From Gordionus sp. m RMFG-2023 (taxonomy: Eukaryota; Nematomorpha; Gordioida; Chordodea; Parachordodidae), in assembly GCF_954871325.1 (NCBI RefSeq), contig NC_088776.1:25592508-25656507 (forward strand): a DNA stretch of 64,000 bases. Reading direction: 5' to 3'. The position numbers were made by a program, and so were the translations under genes. Below, in pieces: positions 56,116 to 64,000 of the stretch. Under the pieces are notes generated by a model that searched no databases, had not been told where the DNA came from, and worked only from the letters and a program-made list of their open reading frames with translations. How positions within the stretch are numbered: position 1 is the first letter of the stretch; every line of letters begins with the position of its first letter.

Positions 56116-57822
56116 CAGTGGCGTAGGCATTGGGGGGGGGGGTGTTTGGGGGTTCAAATCTTCCCATAAAAAATGAAAAAAAAATTATTTTTTTTTTAAA
56201 ATTTTATTTTTAAAATTTTTAAATTAAAATTTAATAAATTCTTAATAAACGCTTGATTCTTATGTTTTAAATTTATTATAAATAATAATAGATATACACA
56301 TTTGATTATTTTTATATTTATTTTTGGTTTGCAGCTATTTCGCACCACCCAAAAAAGGGAGTTATTTATTCAAACGTATCATGATATTGACTCAAAAAAT
56401 CAAAAAAAAAAACTAAAAAGATTTGGTCCGACCAGATTCATCGACAAGAGTCGGTAAAACTCTTTATTGAACTATATGATTTTGTCTTTGCAGCACTAGA
56501 ATTTTATATATCAAGCAAGGAAAAAGATGCCGAAAATCTTTTGCAGGCTATTATTAAGCCACAGTTTTTAATTTCAATTCAATGTGTATATTTTTTATTT
56601 AATTATACATATGATTTTAGCAAAATGCTACAAAAAATTGATTTGGATTTAAGGGAGATTATGAATAGAGCAAAGGATATTGTTGAAATAATAACAAATA
56701 TCAGAGAGAATGTGGATGAAAAATTTCATGAAATATATGAAAAAATAAAGGAGATTGCTAATATGTTTGGAATTGAAATATTTAAACCTAGAGTAGTCTC
56801 TAGACAATCCAATCGATCATATATTGATGCATTTACGATTGAGGATTTTTATAAAATAAACATTTTTATTCCCCTTATTGATTCATTTTTATTTCAATTA
56901 AAAGAAAGATTTATTAGTCATAATTTTATTTTCTTTTGCCGGTTGAGTCTAAACTGTTGATTACACTTGAAACACGAGAGGATATTAAAAAATCTCAGAG
57001 TTTTATACTGATGATTTAGTAGGTTCATATGATAAGTTACTTTGTGATGTTGAATTTTTGTATAAAAATCTACAGAATAGGGTATTCTTTGAGACCAAAA
57101 AATGCTCTGCAGGCCCTTTCCATGTGTAATTGCATTTTAGATTCCCTGCCTAATATCAAAACATTATTAATTATTTTAGCTACCTTGCCAATTAGTACCT
57201 GCACTAATGAAAGGTCTTTTTCAACTTTAAAAAGGTTAATAACCTATTTAAGAAACACAACCGGTGAAAAACGTTTAAATGGATTAGCCCTATTGAATAT
57301 TTATAAGGAGATTATTTTAGATAAAAATTTGATTCTAGATGAATTAGCAAAATCTCAGAGAAAAGTAGACCTCTCTTTTTAAATTCAAATCAAAAAATAG
57401 CAATAAAATTTTATTAGTTTTAATATATAATCAATTTTTTTGTAAAAAAAGTATTATATATAAGATAATATCATCATATTTTTTTAAATACCATTATTTG
57501 CATAAGAATTACACATATTTTATATAATTGTAAAAAATTACTTTTTTTAAATAGAGACTTTATACATTATAATTTTTAATATTAAAATCTGTATTATATA
57601 AAATATCAACATTTTGAAAATATTTTAATTAATAAAAATATACACATGATTAAATAAAGGAATGTAAAATATATAATAAAATACCCTAAAATTTTGTTAT
57701 ATGAAAATATAAAACAATTTAAACAAATCCAAAAATATAAGCAATAAAGTGTTCAAAAAAAGGGAAGTTTGGGGGGGGGGGTGAAGACCCCCCCCCATGA
57801 TAAAATCCTGGCTACGCCACTG
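56116..57822 (+). mobile_element. hAT element with perfect ends and target duplication
   Basis: Starts CAGTGGCGTAGGCATT and ends GGCTACGCCACTG. TTCTTAAT flanks it exactly at 56108-56115 and 57823-57830. G and C runs just inside the ends (56132-56143; 57770-57796) are typical of this hAT group. It holds the C-terminal part of a transposase only, so it cannot move itself. Perfect flanks and a fairly open frame mark a recent insertion. Confidence 0.95.
56541..57382 (+). pseudogene. hAT transposase, C-terminal half
   Basis: 56541-56960 encodes the segment with NLLQAIIKPQFLISIQCVYF, YTYDFSKMLQKIDLDL and GIEIFKPRVVSRQSNRS, as in ZMYM1-like/DUF4371 hAT proteins. 57029-57382 encodes LATLPISTCTNERSFSTLKR and NTTGEKRLNGLALLNIYKEI, the dimerisation domain. 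A stop and frame change between about 56958 and 57029 separate them. The N-terminal zinc finger and the first catalytic acidic residues are absent, so this is a deletion derivative of a roughly 700-residue protein. Confidence 0.9.
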
Positions 57823-57830
57823 TTCTTAAT

Positions 57831-60800
57831 AAGTAAATAACCTAGCTACCATTATTATTTATTATTAAATCGTCTCTATTTCACGTTTGAAAAGTAATGT
57901 TATGTTTAATGTATATCCTTTTGTGAAGATAAAAATTAAACTGTTTCTTTAAATTTTGAAAGAAAAATTAATATTCCTCTATGAGATCCAAATCATAGTT
58001 TGAAGGTTAGAGATAGGGTTGACCAATAAAAATTAATTTGATTTAAATCAATATTATTAATAAGATACTTAATATAAGGAAAGATAAAGATTTAGATTAT
58101 TTTAGAATTAAATAATTATATAAATTTTCTAAATATTAGTAATATCATTACTTCTTAGATAAAAATAATACTGAATTTATTTTGTATTTCATTGTTTCAA
58201 TATAATTCTAATCTCAAAATAAATGAGAAATTATTTAATATTGAAAAAAAAAATTAGTTTATTAAATTCATAGCTAGGAACCCTCTTTCTAAAAAAGAGT
58301 ACTGGTTCAGTGAAAAATCTCTGAACTTTGTTCAGGTTCAGGATTTGCTGTCCATTAAAATAAAGATAGTAAAAATGCAGAAACATAAGTTTTAGAATTT
58401 ATTTTATATTTCGCTTTTGCCATAAAAATAATTTTATCATTATAATTATACAAAACAATTTAAAAAATAATATTCTATTTGTTTTTAAAAATTTTATAAG
58501 AGAATTATCATATCTTCCAAAATCAAAACTTTTCCTACATTCCTAAGTTTGGAATATACCCCATATGATTACAATACTCTACTGAAGCTGTTGATTATTT
58601 TACTATGAATTAAATGGTTTTGCTAACCATCATTCATTTTTTATTATTTCATCTGAAACCAGAATTTTATTAAATGAGTCAGATGTAGCTTGGAGTTTTA
58701 CCATGATTGATAGATAAGAGATTAATTAAAGATATAAAATTAGCTATGTTCCACAGCCACTTCAGTTTGATTGTTTGTTAGATTTAAACATAATTGAGGG
58801 TTAGATGATAAGATAAGAAATGTATGTGAAGACATTATATTAATATCAATTTTCAGTATGGTGGGTTATAAAAACAACTATTTAATAATAATTAAATAAT
58901 AAACTAATCTAATTTATAAATTTTTTTAAAATTTTGTCAAATAACCAGGCATTTTAAAAATGATTAGATTTCTTATTTGATTTGTGTAACATTTTGTTAT
59001 AAACAATTGATTTATTCTCAGAAAATTAAACCATATTTATCATAATATACCTTAAAAACTTCTTTTTTTTTTAATGTGAAATTTTTTTATTAAAAAGTTT
59101 CAAATATACATATTTATAATTTGAATAAAATAAATGTATACAATTTACAATAAAAGGATAAGCTATATAAAAATAAAAAAAATCTATATTAGTTATTTAA
59201 AAAAAAGGTAATAAAATACTGTAATGTAATATAAAAAAAAGAGTAAGAATAAGGTGCATATGGCACCATCTAGTTTCTATCAGAAAAAGGGAGGAGAGGG
59301 AGAATTTTAAAAATTTTAAACAATTGCCACAAACTAATAATCAAGATTATTTAAAATTAAGGGTATTTACGAATATTTTAAATTTGGCTATAGCATCAGG
59401 ACACTCCATTGGGAAATAACAGTATCTAATTAAAAATAATAAAACTACCATTATTTTATTAGTCAAAAAATAAAATTTTAAATTCATTTAGAAGTTTTAT
59501 TTAAGAATATTTATAATAGTATTCATTTAAGAAAATGAATGTATATTGAATAGTTAAATTTTTTAAAACAGTATGCATATGTTAACGGATTTTTGATTGA
59601 TATTCGGTTTTACATTTGTAAAAATATTAAATTAGCTCTACTTATCAATATATATTTTTCAATATTTTACTAACCAGATTTCCTGAAGCATTAACTTTTA
59701 CTTAAAAAGATTACTAAGATAAAAAAATTATGATATATGATATTTTTCAATCTAAAGTAACTTCTAATTCAATTATTAGTATTTGGTTTAAATTACAATT
59801 TTAATAAAAAAATATCACAAATTTTGCCAACAGCAGTTAGAGATAATGTTCTCCAATTCCTACCAAAACATAATTAGATTTTTATTTGGTTGGGACATTT
59901 AATTTTAATATTATCATTTTGAATGGCATTATAGTTGTTATCATTGGAATTGCTAATTTGAAAACCAGTATTAAGGTATGGATCAGTGCTGAAAATCTAG
60001 CATATCCTATGTAAAATCTATTGTATTTGGTGGCATTATATAATTACAAAGGGATCAATCATTAATATAAAATTGTAAAAAATACGAAAAACATTTTAAA
60101 AGCATAATTTTCATAAAAAGAGCTTTTTGGCATGATCAAAAATATTGGGGGGCACACAAATTAGTTATACTTATAATAGATATTTATAAAATTTTATTTT
60201 TAATATAATATTAGAAGAATTTATCTAAATGATTTTAATTATAAGTGCTTTCTATATTATACTTTTATTTAAAAAAAGTAAAATGATTATTATAAAGGTA
60301 ATTACTGTCAGTGTCAGTTTGATATCTATGGATATTTGCCCATAATATTATTTTGATTGAAAAAGTAGGATTAATTATTATTTGCATTTATTTTTGCTTA
60401 CTGCCTTAGATTGTAATGGGTAGTTAGTTTTATCAGTGAGATAAAATTTGCAATATAATTTAATAATTAATTGGCTAGATATACATATTTAATTGTGATG
60501 GAATAAATTAATAAAAATTAATTTAAAATAATACAAACAATGTAGATAAATTATATGGTTACCAATGATTATTTTAAATACTACCTATATACAATCTTCT
60601 GATTTTATATAATAATCATTTCTAGCATTTCAGTGTTTAAAAAAAATAAAATATTTAGTGTTTTCTTATTTTATTTTAATTTTCCAAAAATAAGAAAACA
60701 CTCTAAATATCAACTTAAAATTTTAAGAGCAATAAAATTATATATATGTGGATAACATTGTTAAAAAATAAAATTTAATAAAGGAATAATTTGCATGATT

Positions 60801-63153
60801 TTGACTTTAGGCATAACATATCTAAAATTTAAATTTTGACAAAGATCAAAAATAATCATCATTCCAAATATCTTTATTTTAAAGATTGGAATGATCCCTA
60901 TGAATTTCTAAACCAAAATAAACTATTATAAATTTGTTCCAAAATGATAACTCTTAACATTTTATGCTAATAACTTGAATGGAACTAAACCATTATGCCT
61001 AGAATTGACCCGATTATTGGTTACTTACAAGGTATGATAAATTAACAGTGGTACATTGTTAAAAATATTTTAATTGTCATCACTCATTTTATTTATGACA
61101 AAATTTCTATGTCAAGAGATAAGTAAATGTAATATATCAATCATTCAAATATTGGTATAAGCATTATGCCTTTTTTAGATTAAAAAGTAGTAGCACACAT
61201 GTATCTACTCATCAATAAAAGCAATAGTTATACCTTTATGAATAATTTATTTCTTAATTAAAATGATTAATAAAATGTATAAAATATAAGTAAAATAATT
61301 TTATGTAGGTTATAAATTATTAAATTAGTTATGAATTTAAACAAATTAAAGAAATATCTTTTAAAAATTTAATTAACTTATTTATTAACAATTCAATTAA
61401 TAATATCAAATTAATATGGTTAAAAATATATTGTATTAGTATTTTATCATAAAAAAATATCATTAACAGTGTCTAGCTCACTTTATATGCATAAAGTTCA
61501 TATAAACTAATAAAAATTCTGTCAAAATTTTACAAAAACTTATTGAAATTCAGGATTAACTATAAAAACTTTGTATACATTAATTTATCGTAAAGCAAAT
61601 TTATTAAAGCCTTAACATATTTAAAATATAAAAAATAATCTAGCTAAGTGTTGTAAGTATAATTGTATATATGACAATTTGGCAATTTACCTTTTAAAGT
61701 CTGAATGAATATACTGTGCCTAATATAAAAAGGGTTGACATGATGGGTTACGTGTGAAATCACTCAATCATTTGACACCATTGTCAATCATTTATCGTCA
61801 TAATAATATAAATTTTTGATTTAAAAAAATAAAAATATCATAATTGTGGATGAAAATTATATTAATACCAATATTGACTGACGATTAATGCAGTTAAAAT
61901 TGTACATACATTAAGGTCTGCCATTGGAGGCCTTTGGCCTAACTGCCATTAAATACTACATTATTTTTATAAATATATTGATATTCAGCATCAATGCATT
62001 TTTATTTCTTATTAAATAAATATTTTAAAATGTTTTATAACTAATTTGATAAAATTTATTACTAGTCAATTAAAATAATATAATAGTTTAGTAACTATAC
62101 AAAATTAGTTTAATCGAAAAAAAATAAAAAAATAGCATACACGAAGAAAAAAATAAGAAAGGAAGGATAAATTTAGAAAAGCTCCTTGGAAATTAAACTA
62201 TCGTTGTAACTAATATAGTTTACTCCTCTAAGCTAGGGCCAGACTATGTTAAGAATCATTCTTTAGACTACCACATAGTTTACAAATATGAGATGCTAAA
62301 TCTTTGAAGAAGGATAAATAAAACATTAAACATTTAACTATATTCTTTATTCAATAAGCAAACATCTAAAGTTATTTTCCCAAATTATATTTTCTTATCA
62401 TTCAATGATCAATCACAATGGAGAATCCCAAACCGCTCTATATTTTTTTTTAAATATTTTTTGTGCATCTCTTTCTACAAATAAAAAATAAGACTAAAAT
62501 TTAAAAAAAAAATATATATAATTTATTTGTTTATTATTGTAAACCAAAAATAATAACATTTCCATATGCATTATTAAATTAAATTTAGTTATTTTTTATA
62601 TAAAATTTTCATTTGAGTATTTTTAGATTTAAAAAAATGCTTTAAAAATTTTCAACATATTATTTATTCCAAAAAAATTATCGATAGTAGGTGTCTTTTT
62701 TGATGTGTCTAAAATTATAATAGCGTTAAAATAAAAATTATGTAGGGGATAAGTGGTAAAATGGCCATGCTTGCTGACTGGCCAGGTCAACATCCTTTAA
62801 CGTTTTATCTATTTCACTAAAATTGTGTATAACCTGAAAGGATTTAAATAAGTATTTTTTTAGAATGTTTTGATAAACATCCAGATAATAATTTATAAAA
62901 TATTGAGTCTGATGATAAAATGAAAATTTAATATTTATTATTTATTGTAATTTATAATATAATTCTTGAATAATATCTTATGGCCAGTTTAAACATAAAA
63001 ATATTATCAAATAAACTCATCTTGCTCAAAAAAATTTTATTTTAAAAATTATAGATTGGACTATTAAATTTGTTTGATATTGCTTTCATTCCTCGTTGAT
63101 GCTATTAGTCTTGTTTGATGATAAAATCTTCCGGTATATAATAAATTTATACC
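57831..63153. other. AT-rich stretch of 5.3 kb without a recognisable gene
   Basis: Searched on both strands. No conserved domain, no long frame and no paired element ends were found. A perfect short hairpin lies at 60651-60710 and small palindromes near 59250 and 61925. It could be intergenic or one long intron. Confidence 0.5.
60651..60710. repeat. Near-perfect inverted repeat (hairpin), arms about 22-25 bp
   Basis: ATATTTAGTGTTTTCTTATT is matched by its complement AATAAGAAAACACTCTAAATAT, with one small bulge, across a spacer of about 14 bp. Confidence 0.85.
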
Positions 63154-63294
63154 CTATTTTTTTTTATCGGGATTAAAATATTTTGCGAATTCAGGAAAAG
63201 AAAATACCATATCATCATCATTTTCCAGGGAAATTACTTTGACGATATGATCTGTATCAAAATTGTCTTCAATATTAATCTCTATCGTCGACAT
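63154..63294 (-). CDS. Short acidic reading frame, 46 residues, hypothetical
   Basis: ATG to TAG on the minus strand. It begins MSTIEINIEDNFDTDHIVKV and ends FPEFAKYFNPDKKK. Composition is protein-like (acidic, with all codon positions mixed) rather than the Lys/Ile/Asn runs of chance frames here, and the local GC is higher than around it. It could be a first exon; no family is recognised. Confidence 0.25.
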   Translation of the reverse strand: MSTIEINIEDNFDTDHIVKVISLENDDDMVFSFPEFAKYFNPDKKK

Positions 63295-63564
63295 TTTAAT
63301 TTATTTTGAAAACTATTATAATACAGATTTTTAAATATAAATTTCAAAATTAAATTATATTAAATACAAAGAATATGATTCTAGAATTAATTATAAATAT
63401 ATTTCAATAATTTTTATGTGTATTTGCTACTTTCTATACTAGGAGCGAGCTGCCTCTATACCTATATTTTTTTTTAAAGTAGCGTGCTAATGCTACCGCT
63501 ACTAAAAAACACGCTTTATTCATCAAAAAATTAATTTGCTTTCTAGCCTAATAGTCCTGAAAGG

Positions 63565-64000
63565 CAGTGGCGTCGCTAGGAGGGCGCGCAGGGGCTCGAG
63601 CCCCCTGAAAAATTTGAATAGCCCCCTGAAGCAAAAATTTTTTTTTTAATGGTTCCTTAATATCCATTTGAACTAAAAATAAATTTTTTTGATAACCCCC
63701 TGAATGATTTCTTTATAATTCCATTAATTAATATATAGATTTAATTTTATTATTTAGAAATTAATAAGACTATTTAAATTTTTATTAAATGAATACTAAT
63801 TTAATTATTAGATTAGATTATTACATATAAATTATATTTTCACTATGTCAGCTTGCAATCAAATTCCGTATTAAAAATATAATATCAATAACTCACTAAA
63901 TATTAATTTAGCTTTAACAGTTGAGGTTTAATTGACTTTTATTATATTATATAACCCTAATTAAATAAATATAATCATATATTATTTGAAAATTAACATT
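63565..64000 (+). mobile_element. hAT-type MITE, CAGTGGCGTCGCTAGG family, runs off right edge
   Basis: Starts CAGTGGCGTCGCTAGGAGGG, then GCAGGGGCTCGAGCCCCCTG. The body matches 26600-27024 (inverted) through ATGTCAGCTTGCAATCAAAT. The right end is outside the window. Confidence 0.82.

Overview
This is a strongly AT-rich, intron-bearing eukaryotic window from an animal nuclear genome. The evidence is two conserved metazoan genes split by GT-AG introns, tRNA-derived SINEs, and many hAT, piggyBac and Gypsy-type relics. The phylum cannot be fixed. Four introns of only 37-41 bp beside multi-kilobase transposon-filled introns, and a fast-evolving ANKFY1, fit a derived or compact lineage such as a flatworm, mesozoan or other parasite, but this is inference.

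Two host genes are certain and both are on the minus strand. (1) An ANKFY1 / Rabankyrin-5 orthologue occupies 2329-12302. Twelve exons encode the coiled coil, the BTB domain and the first ankyrin repeats, about 663 codons in one open phase. The initiating exon lies upstream of 12302. The C-terminal ankyrin repeats and FYVE finger run off the left edge. (2) A HIG1-domain protein (HIGD1-like, respiratory supercomplex factor family) has two exons, 52973-52667 and 42569-42247, separated by a 10,097-bp intron. The two genes share no pathway that the sequence reveals. A 46-residue reading frame at 63154-63294 is a weak third candidate.

Most of the rest is mobile DNA, much of it nested. Left to right: a decayed hAT element (1-1915); small DNA elements in the ANKFY1 introns (3827-4375, 5969-8115, 9459-10051, 10172-11115); a small LTR element (13920-16464) inside a MITE; a Gypsy fragment split by a hAT (17488-21242) that itself carries a MITE (19792-20505); a Gypsy relic on the minus strand (21370-23830) holding a SINE and ending in a long inverted repeat (23842-24435); satellites and MITEs (25140-27714); a hAT relic (28840-29900); and a three-level nest at 31103-39530, where a hAT (35060-38630) sits in a Gypsy element (31820-39160), which sits in a piggyBac transposase gene.

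The HIGD1 intron holds a 5-kb hAT (43062-48071) with another hAT inside it, a Gypsy relic (48985-51509) and a SINE. To the right of HIGD1 lie a hAT with exact ends and a perfect target duplication (56116-57822), about 5.7 kb of AT-rich DNA with no recognisable gene, and the start of another hAT-type element running off the right edge. Exact 8-bp target duplications around many elements make their borders firm.
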